A stretch of DNA of 64,000 nucleotides from Mallotus nudiflorus (GCA_947683625.1 CANTUR010000929.1:62001-126000), one strand, 5' to 3'; numbered from the stretch's first letter, positions 34,251 through 47,778 are shown. Notes: a model not told the origin generated them from the sequence alone. A program made the numbers and translations.

Positions 34251-35095
34251 GCATCATTAACTACTATCAATCTTGGTTATCAGTCTGCAAACAACAATTC
34301 ATCATTCTACTATTAATAATTCTCACCTCACTCAAATCGAGGACATGGTGGCTGTAGAGATTTTCATTCTTTTCCTCTTTTATTGAATGCTACTTATCAG
34401 ATTTTTGGATATCATAATCATTCTGCTCTTGAATGCTGACATCGATTTGATTAAAACCTTATTGCTTATTCTTCTTCTCGATCAGTTCATGGTGATTCTC
34501 GATTTGGTGACTCTTATCAATCTCGTCAGGCCTCATTTACTCTGTAAGCTTAATTCTCTTTACTTAGACCACTACTATTTTTATCCATATTTGATTGGTA
34601 TCCAGATAGTGGCGCCAACCACCATATCACACCAAACTTAGAATCCCTTTATACAACTGAAAAATTCAAAGGTATTAATAAGGTTATCATTGGTAACGAT
34701 AAAGGTATTTCCATTGCTCATATTGGTCAAGGTTCAGTTCCTTCCCTTCAATATTTTTTCTTTCTCTTAAGAATTTTATTTATGTCCCTGATATTACTAA
34801 ACCATTGCTTTTAATTCATCAATTATGTAATGACAAAAATTGCTCAATTGAATTTTTTCCTAATCATTATCTTATGAAGGATTGTCAAATCAAGGAAGTT
34901 CCACTTCGAGGAATGAGTGACTTAAGGCTCTACAAGCTACACTATATGCCATTTGCCTATACTTCTCTAGTTAAAGCTTCCCTTTTGACCTTAGACACTC
35001 AGCATCAATGTCTATGTCATCCCAATTTTGTAATCATTCATCATCTTCTCCATTAATTTCAATTACCTCACAAGAATAAAGTTTCATCTTCTAAT
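34251..35095 (+). pseudogene. Copia zinc knuckle, protease and pre-integrase relics
   Basis: A degenerate knuckle (YQIFGYHNHSALEC) lies near 34400-34440. The protease active-site block PDSGANHHIT is intact near 34601-34630. A pre-integrase zinc region with QHQCLCHPN follows near 35000. Frames shift several times and stops are frequent. Confidence 0.8.
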
Positions 35096-35930
35096 AACTA
35101 TCATGCTTGTTATTTGGGCAAAATACATCATTCCAACTTGTCTAACACATCATAGAAGTTCTTATCCTCTAGAATTAATCCATGTTAATGTATGGGGTCC
35201 TGCCCTTGTTCAAACTTCTAATACAGATAAATATTTTTTATTCTCATTAATGATTTTTCCTTATTCACTTGGTTCTTTCCTCTAAAAATAAAAGTGATGT
35301 TGTTCACCTTTTTATTCAATTTCAAACATATATGGAAAAAAAATTAATTTCAAGATCAAGTCCTTTAATTCGGACTAGGGAGGTGAATTTTGCCCAATAT
35401 TTTAACATTTTCAAAACACTGGCATTCACCATCACATTACTTATCCTTATACTCATGAACATAATGGTACTGCTGAACATAAAATTAGGCATATTATGGT
35501 TATTGGTTTGGCATTATTAGGTCAATCAAATGTACCATTTAAATATTGGCATTTTGCCTTTGAGGCAGCTATGTTTCTTGTTAATAGGATGCCCTCTCAA
35601 TCACTCAAAAATCAAATTCCATTTTATCTCTTATATAAAAAATATCCTAACTATTCCTTTTTAAGAGTTTTTAGACACTACATATCCTTTATTAAGGCCA
35701 ATTAATAAGCATAAATTTTCATTTCTAACAAAGGCTTGTGTATTTCTTAGTTACTCACCTCACTATCTTTGCTATCAATGTTTTGACAAAGAAATAGCGA
35801 GAATTTATATGTCCCAATATATTAAATTCAATGAATTTGAATTTCTATCCAAATTACAATCTTTCATATCCACCACACCACCTCCAAAATCTTCCAATTC
35901 ATCTTTTATACAGGTGTAGTTACCCTTACC
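35096..35930 (+). pseudogene. Copia integrase relic
   Basis: In shifting frames the order is a YPLELIHVNVWGP start (35160-35200), a KYFLFS block, GTAEHKIRHIMVIGLALL (about 35465-35520), FKYWHFAFEAAMFLVNRMPS (35535-35600) and a C-terminal ACVFLSYSPHYLCYQCFD (35730-35780). This is the copia integrase layout. Many frameshifts are present. Confidence 0.83.
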
Positions 35931-36419
35931 TCAAGTCCCATGTTTCAAGGAGTCCTTTCAAGGTATGAACTCTTCTTCTCCTACTTCCTTTTCACCCTAA
36001 TCTTCTCCATCCTAATCTCCTTCTATCGCCACACCTAACTCAACAACTCCAACAAACCTTATCTCCCTCAACTTCAAAATCTTCATCCTGTTCTCCCTTT
36101 TCTTTGACTAAATCTCCCCATCGCATATCTAAATCTCCCACACCAAATATTCAAAAACAATCTTTAACTATTTTTAATCCTGATGGATTAAAATTATTCA
36201 TTAATCTTAAATCTTCATCTCCATCATACCAAATATAACCACTTCCATCTACTGAACCTATACCAGATTACAAAATCTCAACCAGTACATGCACCTCTTC
36301 ATCATCATAATATGACTCTTAACCCTACAACCATGGCCAATAATCATCATTGTGCCTTTCTTTCCCATACCATTCTAAAAGCTTAACCAACAAGCTATAC
36401 TCAAGCCTAACAATTCAGT
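35931..36419. other. Copia integrase to RT linker
   Basis: This is Ser/Pro/Thr-rich coding relic typical of the low-complexity linker between copia integrase and RT. Stops are frequent and I see no independent feature. Confidence 0.5.
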
Positions 36420-37154
36420 TAATGGTGACTTGCTATGTATATTGAAATAGATGCCTTACATCATACTCATACTTGGGACCTTGTACCACTACCTCTAAAG
36501 GCTAATGTCATAGGTAATAAATGGGTTTATAAGATTAAGAAAAGCTAACAATAATATTGATAGGTTTAAAGCTTGCTTAGTTGCTAAGGGGTATAGTCAA
36601 GAACATGGGTTGGACTATATTGACACATTCAATCCGGTGATCAAGCTAGTCATAATCCACATTCTTCTTTTTATGCCAGTTTTTCATAACTGGAAAATAT
36701 GTCAATTGGATGTAAGCAACACCTTTTACATGGTGACTTAACTAACACAGTGTACATGGTCTAACCTCAGAGTTACATTGACAAAAAAATCCCAATTATG
36801 TTTATCAACTTTGCAAATCATTTTGTGGCTTGAAGCAGGCACCTCATGCATGGTTTTAGAAACTAAGTGGTTTCCTTCAAACAATTAGGTTTTTTAGTTC
36901 TCATGTTGATCCCTCCTTGTTTATACATTTAAAGGACAATATACAGTGCTTTATTCTTGTCTATGTTAATGACATTCTTCTCACAAGCAACAATGAGGCC
37001 TTTCTTACATCTATTATTGCTCAATTATCTTCAGTTTCTTAGGGATACAAGCAGGTATGCATCCTCTTGGTCTTCTTTTATCTCAAAAGAAATATATCAC
37101 AGGAACTTTTGAATTCATGGGTGTGGCTACATGTAAACCTATATCCACTCCTAT
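36420..37154 (+). pseudogene. Copia reverse transcriptase relic
   Basis: Recognisable blocks are ANVIGNKWVYKI (36500), FKACLVAKGYSQEHGLDYID (36565-36625), QLDVSN (36702), then LKQAPHAWF in another frame near 36830 and YVNDILLTSNN (36963-36995). The YVDD catalytic box reads YVND. The frame is cut at 37154 by the solo LTR and resumes at 41274. Confidence 0.85.
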
Positions 37155-37392
37155 TATAATGACCCGACATTTTAAATAATATAAAATTATTTTAAGATAT
37201 GCAGTGCTAATAAAATTTTAAATTTTATTTATATATATTATCCTTATTTATGTATATTATTCATTTATTTTATTCTAAATATTTTATTTACGTAAATAAT
37301 TATTTTGTGAGTTATTATTATTATTGTTATTATTTTTAATAGTATTATTGCATGCACGTGTTATTATTATTTTATTACTATTAAGAAAGTGA

Positions 37393-37562
<170 letters not shown>

Positions 37563-37659
37563 TGTTGTTAATATATGTGCATGTGTTTATGTGTAGTATA
37601 TATATGTATATATAAGTGTGTGCGTGACAAATGTAAACTTAAGTGTGTGTGTGTGTGTG

Positions 37660-39421
37660 TAATGGTTAAAAAGGAAAAATGTGGTCATAGTTCTTCCTCT
37701 TATTTCTTTTCTTCCTTTCCATTTCTTTCTTCTTTTCATTGTGTAGCACCCTCACCACATCATCGGACCACTATAGCCACCACCAGCACCCACCATCACC
37801 TTCCCTCTTCCTCCCCTTCCTCTTTGCCACCTTCAGCTCGCCAGGAAGCCACCAGAATGGGGAGAAACCGAGACATGCCGAGAGTGGACTCCCATTTTTT
37901 TGTGCAGATTTCGATCACTATAGCTCTTAACTCTAGTCTCTTGTGGAAGCTCTTGGACTGGTGAAGCTTGTTCTAAGCTTGATTTGAGCTTGAATTCCCT
38001 CTATTGTGAGTTTTATTCAATTTTAGTTTATGTTATTAGGGTTTTGAATTTTTTTAGATGTTTGGGTTTGATCCATGGTTTTTCTCTTTGATAATGTGAT
38101 TATAAGTAACTCAATCTACTTAAATATATTTTTTGTATATTTTTTGAATTAGTTTGAATAATGTGTATTTTTTAATATTTTAATAATTTAAATTGAATTT
38201 TTGATAATTATGTTAATTATTTATTTTGGATGGAAATTTGATTAAGTTATTATTATTAATTTAACTTAGCAATTTTAGTATTGATAAAATAATTTTTAGT
38301 GATTTTATATAATTTTTGGGAATATTTTAGTATTATGTGATTTTTGGATATAAAGGTTAATTGTGTGTTTTTATTGAAATTATAGTTAAATAATATGTTT
38401 TAAATAATTTTGGAATGATAATTGGTATTAAAATAATTTTTAAAAACTATTTACTATTTTGAATTAATTAATGCTCATTTTCAAAAATTATATTCAAATA
38501 ATAAATTATTTGTTATTTTTGTGATTAAATGGGTTTTTAACTATATATATAATGATCAAAAAGCAAAAACGTGGTCATAGTTCTTCTTCATATTTCTTTT
38601 CTTCCTTCCCATTTCTTTCTTCTTTTCACTGTGCATCACCCTCACCACGTCGCCAGACCGCTATAGCCACCACCAACACCCACCATCACCTTCCCTCTTC
38701 CTCCCCTTCCTCTCTGCCACCTTCAGCTCACCGGGAACCCACCAAAACGGGGAGAAACCGAGACATGCTGAGAATGGACTTCATTTTTTTTTTGTGAAGA
38801 TTCTAGTCACCATAAGTCTTGACTCCAGTCTCTTTTGGAAGCTCTTGGATTGGTGAAGCGTGTTCTAAGCGTGGTTTGAGCTTCAATTCCCTCTATTGTG
38901 AGTTTTATTCAATTTAACTTTATATGTTATTAGGGTTTTGAATTATTTTTTAGATGTTTGGGTTTGATCAATAGTTTTTATCTTTGATAATATAATTATG
39001 GATAGCTCAATCTACTTATATATATTTTTTGTACATTTATTTGAATTAATTTGAATAATGGGTATTTTTGAATATTTTAATAATTTAAATTGAATTTTTT
39101 ATAATTATGTTAATTATTTATTTTGGATGGAAATTTGATTAAGTTAGTAATTTTAGTATCGATAAATAATTTTTAGTGATTTTATATAATTTTTGGGAAT
39201 ATTTTAGTATTATGTGATTTTTGGATATATAGGTTAATTGTGTGTTTTTATTGAAATTATAGTTAAATAATATGTTTTAAATAATTTTGGAATAATAATT
39301 GGTACTAAAATAATTTTTAAAAATTATTTACTATTTTTAACTAATTAATACTCATTTTTGAAAATTATATTCAAATAATAAATTATTTACTATTTTTGTG
39401 ATTAAATGGGTTTTTAACTAT
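37660..39421 (+). repeat. Direct duplication of about 880 bp inside the solo LTR
   Basis: Unit A (about 37660-38540) and unit B (about 38551-39421) align throughout, from GTGGTCATAGTTCTTCCTC and the CCACCATCACCTTCCCTC block to the shared ending ATTAAATGGGTTTTTAACTA. The two units differ by substitutions and small indels, so the duplication is not recent. Confidence 0.9.
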
Positions 39422-41273
39422 TTTTATTATATATTTAAACTATTTGAGTAATTAATTGTGAATTTGACTATTTTATATTGAATATTTGTAAAATTGGATT
39501 TTTATTAATATTATATAATTATTTGAGATTTTTATTTTATTAATGCGCAAATAAGTATATTTAGTGTTTTGATGTTTAAATAAATTATATTGTGATTTAT
39601 TATTGATTTTAATGATTTTAATATATTATTATTTAATATTTATTTTATTGCGAATTATGAACCTCAGTTGGGAATTGTGTAGTTCGATGTCTCAACCCGA
39701 GGTGTTGTACAATCTGCATTATAGAAGTGTGTTTTTCTTGCAGGATCGACTCTACTGTCAGTAGAGAGATGTTTGTTTTACAAAGAAGGTTCTGCCGATT
39801 TTTCGATAGAATTCTCATAAAACATGACATCAAGTCGATCCTAAATTCCTGTGTTTTAACTGAGTTCTGATCCTTAAATCGAGTCTTTCCTTAGAATTTT
39901 TAGAAGTATAAGTTAGAAATTTATTATGATAATGTTATATTTATTTTCTAGTTACGCTGAGACCAAGGCCTATCATACCAAACCCGTCAAGTTTGTCTTG
40001 AGGAGCGCAAACCTATGAGTTATTATTTTATAAATACATTGCATGTAGATGCATGATTATGAGTTTTCATGTTTTAATAAGAGTTTAAGTATGAATTATT
40101 TTATTAAATGAATAAGTATATTTTTGGTATATTTGATATATATGTGACATTTTACTTAGTTTGTTTTAGTATATAATTTGTATAAATGTGACATATCAAT
40201 ATTAGCATGTTTTAGTATATATATTCAGTATATTTGACATATATTTAGCATATGCATTTAGTATATTTTTGGTATATTTAAGGTATATGTTTAGTATATA
40301 AATGTTATATCCTTTTTAAATGATTGCCATTATATTTAAATTGTGCAATGTATTATTTTCTATTAAATATGATTTATTGAGGGATATCAATAGAACGTGC
40401 TACCTAGTGGGTTGCACTAGGACTGTTACATAACACTTCAATAGAATTAGGTTGAAATTCTGATGTCTGATTATGAATGAGAATATGGAGATTACTGGTT
40501 ACTAGAAAAGGATGATTGTGGATCCTCGATTGACCTAGTATATTAGGGTCAGTCATGCCTGTAGTGAGATTGCGAATTCTCGGTTGACCTAGTGTGCTCG
40601 GGGCCAATCTACTACCTTGAGTTAGACAAATGAATATTTGGAGTATTGATTAAGCCTGTTGACTGTTGATTTTTATTATTAAGGTTACAATTATATTAGG
40701 GTTCTATTTGATCCTTTACCTAAATAAATGGTTTCTGCATTTTATTATATATAAAAGCATATTTTTACATCTATGTGAAATGCCTATATATATTTATATA
40801 TATATTGATGCTTTATTGCATATGACATTAGGAGGTGTGTATGCATATATTATAATAATTGACTTAGTGAGGTCTGACCCCCTCTCAACCATTTGTTTTT
40901 TAGGAGAGTCATCTTCGTCATACCATACTAGTCGTGCGTTATGCCGATCTTCTTCCACCCTGGCTAGTTTATGTAAATTACATATTTGAACTTTTATTGT
41001 ATTCTAGAAAACTTTAGTAGTAGTGTTATTGTATTAGTAGTGTGTTGTTTTGGTGTTTGGCTTTGTATTAAAATATTGTATGAATATTTTTATTTATGAT
41101 ATGACATTTATGTATTTATTTTTATATCGATTTAAAGTTTTTAATTCTGATGTATTTTATTTATTTATTACATGCATTTTTATTTTTTAAGGCTTGCTGC
41201 GGGTTTCGAATTTGAAAGAATTCTTATTCCCTAGCGCCGGTCATGACTCCATGGTTTGGGTCGTGACACCTAT

Positions 41274-42008
41274 AGTGCTAGGCAAATCTTTGTGTAAAGA
41301 CTCATCCCCATCTCTAACTCTTAATAATGCATTCAAATTTTGCAAATGTTGTGGGAATTTGCAATATATTACTTTTACAAGACCATACTTGATGTTTAAT
41401 GTTAATAAACTCACACAATTCATGCATTCCCCCAATTAACTCTATTTGCAAGCTATAAAGAGAGTTCTTTAGCATCTCCAAGGTATAAAAAGTGAAATTT
41501 TGCTCATCTCTCACACTACTATTTTCAATCTAACTGCCTTTGTTGATGCTAATTAGGCGAGTATCTTGGATGATAGAAAATTGACTAGATGTTATCTTGT
41601 CTACATGGGCAATAACTTGATATCTTAGTAATCAAAAAAATAGCAAACTATCGTTAAAAGTTATACTAAATCAGAGTTCAAAGTTATGGCCAACGCTAAT
41701 GTTGAACTTCTGTGGCTTTCCTATCTTTTTTGTGAGCTCAATCTGCCCCTTACAAAAATCCTACAAGTCTGGTGTGACAATATAGGAGTAGTCTTTATCT
41801 CTTCTAATGCAGCCTTTGAAGCATAAATAAGACATATTGAGCTTGACTACCACTTCATAAGAGAGCAAGTGGCTACAAAATATATGTGCATCGGATCAAT
41901 CTCCATCAAAGATCAACTAGTTGATATCATGACAAGGTCATTGTCCAAGCCTACATTTCAGTTCATTTTCTCTAAGCTACGACTTGCCCTTTGCTAGCCT
42001 AGGCTTAT
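41274..42008 (+). pseudogene. Copia RNase H relic and 3' end
   Basis: The frame continues from the RT across the solo LTR. Blocks are GKSLCKDSSPSLT, YITFTRPYLMFNVNKLTQFM, AFVDAN, DDRKLTRCYLVYMGNNLIS, ELLWLSYLFCELNLPL, VWCDNIG and HIELDYHFIREQVATK, ending before the polypurine-like CTTATGGGGG. This is the standard copia RNase H C-terminus, with stops and substitutions. Confidence 0.87.
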
Positions 42009-43289
42009 GGGGGTGTACACAATTGGGTTTAGCGTGCGCCTAAGATTTTAGCAACTGCAACACTATTTGAGCTCAGGGCTATAGAGAACATACAAACCAC
42101 TATCGCAAAGACATGGCGTGGAGATGAGGAGTCACCACCCAGGGTAATAATTGGGACAAATCGAAAAAGTGATACTCGATTCCCTAAAAGAAAGCTAGCA
42201 CCACAACCAAGAGATTCTGGATACAAAATACCAACTTCTTTCAGTCTTGTGTTCTTTTAGAATTACTTTATGAGTTACTAGATTATCCTCTATTTACATG
42301 CAATTTCATATAAACCCTTATTCCAACAATTAACTCCAAGGAAAACCAATTATGAAAATACAAGTAAATAATGCATTCAATATAACATATAATCCCTAAG
42401 TTAGTCTAATATACATGGATTTTGATTAAATTAGCTAAATCTAAATGTTTTAATTTACAAATGATCCAAAGACTGATCAGCCTAATTTAATTTTAATTAA
42501 ATGATCCTAAGTCTATTTATTTTAATTCTAAAAATGGGCCTAAATCTACAAATTATGGAGTATTTAAATTAATGAACCTAGTTCTACATGTTTTAATTCT
42601 AAGGAGATCTTAAGTCTACAAATTATAAAAAGGCTTAAATTTAATGGGCTAAGTCTAAATTAATTAAATTAAATTAAGTGGGCATATGTCTAATTTACTA
42701 AATGGGCTTACGTTATCTCTAGCCTAAAAATCTAATTAATTATGGTCCTAAAATGCATTTTAATCAATTAAACCTAAAAATCTAATTTTAGTTAAGTGGA
42801 TTAAAATCTAATACGGGTTTGAGGCCCAAAAATATATAAAAATAAATAAATAAGCCCAAAAACAAATAAAACATATCAAAACAATTAAATAAAAGATCAA
42901 ATAACTAATTAAATTAACTGCTTCTAAAACTTAATTTTCATTAACATGCAACCCAAATTAATCTACTCCCAACACTGATTTTAATTAATTACCCAATTGA
43001 AACCCTAATTTTACTAACCAATTAATTAACATAAACATGCAATCACATATATAATTCCACTATTCCCATAATTGGGGCTATTATAGTAGTCTATGGAAAA
43101 TAATAATAAAAATAATTAATATAACCCCAAAAACATAAATTAAATAAAGAAATTAAATAAAAAAAATAGACCTAAAAACTAAATTTACAAGGTCTTATTC
43201 ATGGCATCCGATGGACTTCTCATGAGTTTAGTCCTCTATAATCACCATATAAAAGAACAAAAATTATGATTAGTGAATAAATAATAATT

Positions 43290-43342
<53 letters not shown>
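43290..43342. repeat. (TAA)n microsatellite in copy 3 3' LTR
   Basis: About 17 TAA units. The sister LTR carries a longer run at 51895-51953. Confidence 0.93.
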
Positions 43343-43343
<1 letters not shown>

Positions 43344-43547
43344 CAAAATTAAAAATAAAAAAAAAGAAAAAAAAGAAATAAATAAATAAAATAAAATAAA
43401 ATAAGGAGAAGATGATGCTTATGAATGATTTTCATTGAGTGCGCCTCAGATTTTATAGAATCATCGTTCTTAATAGGTCTTTGAATATTATTCTTCAAAA
43501 ATTCTCCAAAAATCTTTATTTAAGCAAAAGAATTTATAAATAATAAG

Positions 43548-43690
43548 ATGCTTTTTTTTTCTCTCTTTTCTTCCCCTCTTTCTTTTTTTTTCTCTTTTTT
43601 TTTCTTCTTCTCATTTTTTTTTTTTGCCTTTCTCTTCATTCTCTTCTTCTTCTTTTTTTGCCTTTCTCCCTTTTTCCCTTCTTTTCAGGA
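43548..43690 (-). repeat. Purine-rich leader (pyrimidine tract on plus strand)
   Basis: An almost uninterrupted C/T tract of about 140 bp, matched at 52150-52300 in the sister LTR. In transcript sense it is a GA-rich leader immediately downstream of the TATA box, longer than the corresponding leader in element 1 (5238-5345). Confidence 0.8.
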
Positions 43691-44269
43691 GCTAAAGCAC
43701 TCCTTATATAGTGAGACATCTTCAAACCCTAATTGTAAATTGATTCTAAAAGACTTCTATTTCCTTAAAAACATTATCAAAATAATTTTAGGAGAATTTT
43801 ATACTAAGTAGGACTTAAGACAAAGATTTTTTTCCAAAAAATTCGAGAACCCCGGGTGGAAGAAGTCTAATTTCGACCATAATTGTGTAATTCCAATCGA
43901 AATTATAAAATTCTAACCACTTTTTTTAACTTTTAATTACACAAAGGTCCTTGAAAGAATTTAAGTTTTGCAATTGGGTCCTTAAAAAGTATTGCAATTT
44001 AATCCATGAAAATATTAAATCCTTTCTTTGAAAAATGCAATCAGAAATCTGAAGTTTCAAGTTCAAGTATAGAATACATATTCATGACATTTTCATCATT
44101 GGAGTCTTTTGTCGCATCTATAACTCATCATCCTAAAATTGGGTGTCTACAGTTGCCCCCTTTTGTCACTATTTGCTTGACAAATGGCAACAAAGTGAAC
44201 TAGCACTCAATTTCTTAATTGGAAGTTAGGATACTTAAATGTGCTTCATGAAGCTTTTGCTTATGATCT

Positions 44270-44649
44270 TTCTATAATCGAACATACAACATTGATTTGA
44301 AATGACAAATCATACTCGATCATATGATATTGACTATACTCGGTCGTATAATCTTAGGTGAAAGGGACTCATTGCACTAGGTCGTACAATGTCAACTATA
44401 CTCGAATGTATAGTCTAAATTGAAAAGGAACATCATACTCGATTGTATGATGCTGATTATACTCGGTCGTATAATCTTGATTAAAAATACATTATACTCA
44501 GTCGTACAATGCCAACTACACTTGGACATATAGTCTGTTTTGAAAAGAAACATCATACTCGGTCATATGATGCCGATTATACTCAGACATATAATCTTAG
44601 TTGAAACTACATTGTACTCGGTCATACAATGTCGACTACACTCAAACAT
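44270..44649 (-). repeat. Hairpin array, copy 3
   Basis: On the minus strand the same GACCGA-loop hairpins as in 12990-13756 recur, about a dozen units with the four stem types. Examples on the plus strand are GATTATACTCGGTCGTATAATC near 44456 and CATCATACTCGGTCATATGATG near 44552. The array is cut at 44650 by an LTR fragment. Confidence 0.85.
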
Positions 44650-46105
44650 TGTAAACAGTAGGGTTTAGCACGTGTCCAAGATTTTAGCAACCGTGACATT
44701 GTTTAAGCTCAAGGCTTTAGAGAACACACTAACCACTGTCATAAAGACATGGCATGGAGATGAGGAGTCACCACTCAGGGAAATAACTTAGACAAATCAA
44801 AAAGGTGGTACTAAATTCCCTAAAAGAAAGCTAGCACCACAACCAAGAGATTCTCGGTACGAAATACCAACTTCTTTCAATCTTATATTCATTTAGAATT
44901 AATTTATGAATTACTATATTATCCTCTATTTACATGAAATTTCATATAAACCCTTATTCTAGTAATTAACTCCAAGGCAAACCAATCATGAAAACACAAG
45001 TAAATTATGCATTCAATCAAACGTATAATCCTTAAGTTAGTCTAATATACATGGATTTTACTTAAATGAGCTAAATCTACATATTTTAATTTCCAAGTGA
45101 GCCTAAAAGGCCTAATTCCTTTTAATTAAATGGACCTAAGTCTATTTATTTTAATTTCAAAGATGAACCTAAATCTAAAATTTATAAAGGTATTTAAATT
45201 AATGGGTCTAATTCTGCATATTTTATTCTAAGGTGATCTTTAAATCTACAAATTATGAAAAAGGCTTAAATGGGATAAGTCTAATTAATTAAATTAAATT
45301 AAATGGGCCTGTGTCTAATTTACTAAATAGGCCTCAGTTATCTTTACCCTAAATCTAATTAATTATTGGCCTAAAATGGATTTTAATTAATTAAACTTAA
45401 AAAAACCTAAATTTAAATGGGTTAAAGCTTAATATGGGCCTAAGGCCCAAAACATATAAAAATAAATAAACAAGCCCAAAAACAAATAAAACATATCAAA
45501 ACAATTAAATTAAAGATCAAACAACTAATTAAATTAATTCCTTCTAAACCCTAATTCTAATTAACATGCATCCTAAATTAATCTACTTCCACCATTGATT
45601 TTAATTAATTACCCAATAAAAATCCTAATTTTACTAACCAATTAACCAATATAAAAACATGCAATCACACATATAATTCCATTATTCCCACTATTGGGGC
45701 TATTACAATAATCTATTGAAAATAATAATAAAAATAATTAATACAACCCAAAAACAACATAAATAAAATAAAGAAATAAAAATAAAACAATAATAAAAAA
45801 AACTCTGGAAACCATATCTCTACAAGGTCTTATCCATAGCATCATATGGAGCTCTTATGGATTTAATTCTCCAAGTATGATCATCATGTGTTTTCCTTCA
45901 TAATCACCATGGAAAAAGAAACAAAATTATGATTAGTGAATCAATAATAAATTTAAATTAAAAATCAAAAAAATAAATAAATAAATAAAATAAAATAAAA
46001 TAAGAAGATGATGATGCTTATGGATGATTTTAAGGGAGTGCTCCTCAGATTTTGTAGAATCACCGTTCTTAATAGGTCTTCAAATATTATTCTTCAAAAA
46101 TTCTT
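44650..46105 (-). repeat. Partial LTR embedded in copy 3
   Basis: A reversed LTR begins TGTAAACAGTAGGG at 44650 and runs for about 1.45 kb to the CAAATATTATTCTTCAAAAA region. It then joins internal sequence equivalent to 20480 in element 2. The terminal part of the LTR and about 0.9 kb of internal sequence are missing. Confidence 0.83.
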
Positions 46106-47760
46106 CCCTTTTAGATTTGTCTCTGATCGCAGGGTCATGATACTCCACCATTGAAGTTGTGGCTTTAGGCTAGATTTGTATTTCTGCCATTCCATTAATG
46201 TTATAGTAGAGGACCTCATTCCTCTTCTTGATATCTCTTGCAAAAAAAAGATTCAAGAGTTAAAGATCTTATTTCATGATTAAATGATTTTTTAGAGTGC
46301 ATTCATTTTAAGTTTAGAGTGCATTCTTCCCTTTTTAAGGTCGTCGAATGTATTGTTGACATATTGGACCTTCTCATCACTATATTTCATACCATACGTT
46401 GCTATAACTATTGTGGAGAGATATTCCAGATGATGCTCTCGATGAGACTATGGAGATGGATACTGAAAATGAGGAGCTTGAATGTCCTATCTAGTCTATT
46501 GAGGTTTCCAAGTTGATGCTTTTGCAAGTATCACTGTCAGTGATATTCCCTTACTGGATAGGGTCATGATTTACTGGGCTCTTAAGGTCTAAATTCTTAT
46601 TAAGCATCAGGTTCACCTTGATAGTATTACCCTTTTCTCTCATATGTGAACATTCTGAATACCTTTCTGTAATTTTATAACACTAATTTTGAATGTCAGT
46701 AGCAAAGTATTTGCACAATCTTGCTTAAGCTTAAAGACTTTATTATGCAAAGCAAGCATTTCATAACAAATGTATGCAAGTGTATGCATGCTATGTATAA
46801 TGTGCATGATCCTAATGCGTCTCTTGGAATAAAGCTATGTTCGCAGCTTAGAGTGTAAGAATGAGGTGCCTCATTAATAGCCTATAGGCTTGAGTATTGA
46901 ATGCTTCATTGTTGGTACTTCTGATGTTAGAGCTTCCGATACAATTCATTAAACTAATGACCAAGCCAGCAAGTGGGGTCTATGGCTTGGCACTGGAGCT
47001 TGTGATTGACCAATGCATTGTTTGAACTTTTCTTTTTACCATTGCTTTTGCTGGATGATACTCAATGTATTTGTATGCTTCTTTATACCCTGAATTCTCT
47101 TGTACTGGCTCTTATACTTCAGCATCCATCGTGCTCTTTAAATGTAGACTCAATTTGCCCCTAAAGTTGCATTTTGCCCCTAAAGTTGCATTTTGCCCCA
47201 AGTTCCATTCTAGATTCATTTATGCTATTCTAGCAGTCTTTTTTTCATTTTCATATGCAAGAGACCCAGTTTATTCACAGCTATTATTGATCCTTTGACT
47301 TACTAACCCTATTAGCTGTAATCTCATGTATTGAAGATGCAGAGGAGTGGGCGAACTGATTGAAGTGAGTTTTTGATGATGAAATCAATTAGACATGCAC
47401 TTCGAAGAATTCTTAAGCAGAATATGAGGCTTAATGTTGATGCAATAATTAATGATAGTTACAAAACAAGACTTGCAATGCAAGTTATTGAGCCGCCTGA
47501 ATTCTCAAGGTATATGGGGATGCTAGGCTTATAAGGAAAATTATAAAGGAAACATAACTAAAATAGTGATCTCATAGCCCTGATTTTAGCTTTCATTATG
47601 TAATGTCTTTCCATTCAGACACTTATGCAATATGATATAGACGAATATGCGATATTTGAACAAAAATTTAAAACTCAATTTTAATAATTTATTAGGGCAA
47701 AAATGAGAATATTTATTAAATCACATGATACAACTCCTATTATCAGTTAGTCTTGAATTT
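46106..47760. other. Copy 3 internal region without pol
   Basis: Reversed equivalent of the post-gag region, with plus-strand (antisense) pieces such as INVIVEDLIPLLDISC and DDALDETMEMD near 46190-46460. No pol motif is visible. A 22-bp direct repeat (CCCCTAAAGTTGCATTTTG) occurs at 47158-47200. Confidence 0.5.
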
Positions 47761-47778
47761 TTCTCTCTAATTTTTACC

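Larger units (their letters stand above)
42014..44151 (-). repeat. Copy 3 3' LTR
   Basis: The reversed family LTR runs TGTACACAATTGGG to GGGTGTCTACA. A TAA microsatellite (43290-43342) and a long pyrimidine tract (43550-43690, purine in transcript sense) lie near the reversed TATA box at 43702-43710. Confidence 0.9.

Noticed and set aside
37575..37964. Ser/His-rich frame and its duplicate at 38552-38797
   Set aside because: Both lie inside the duplicated part of the solo LTR. They are low-complexity and lack a matching domain.
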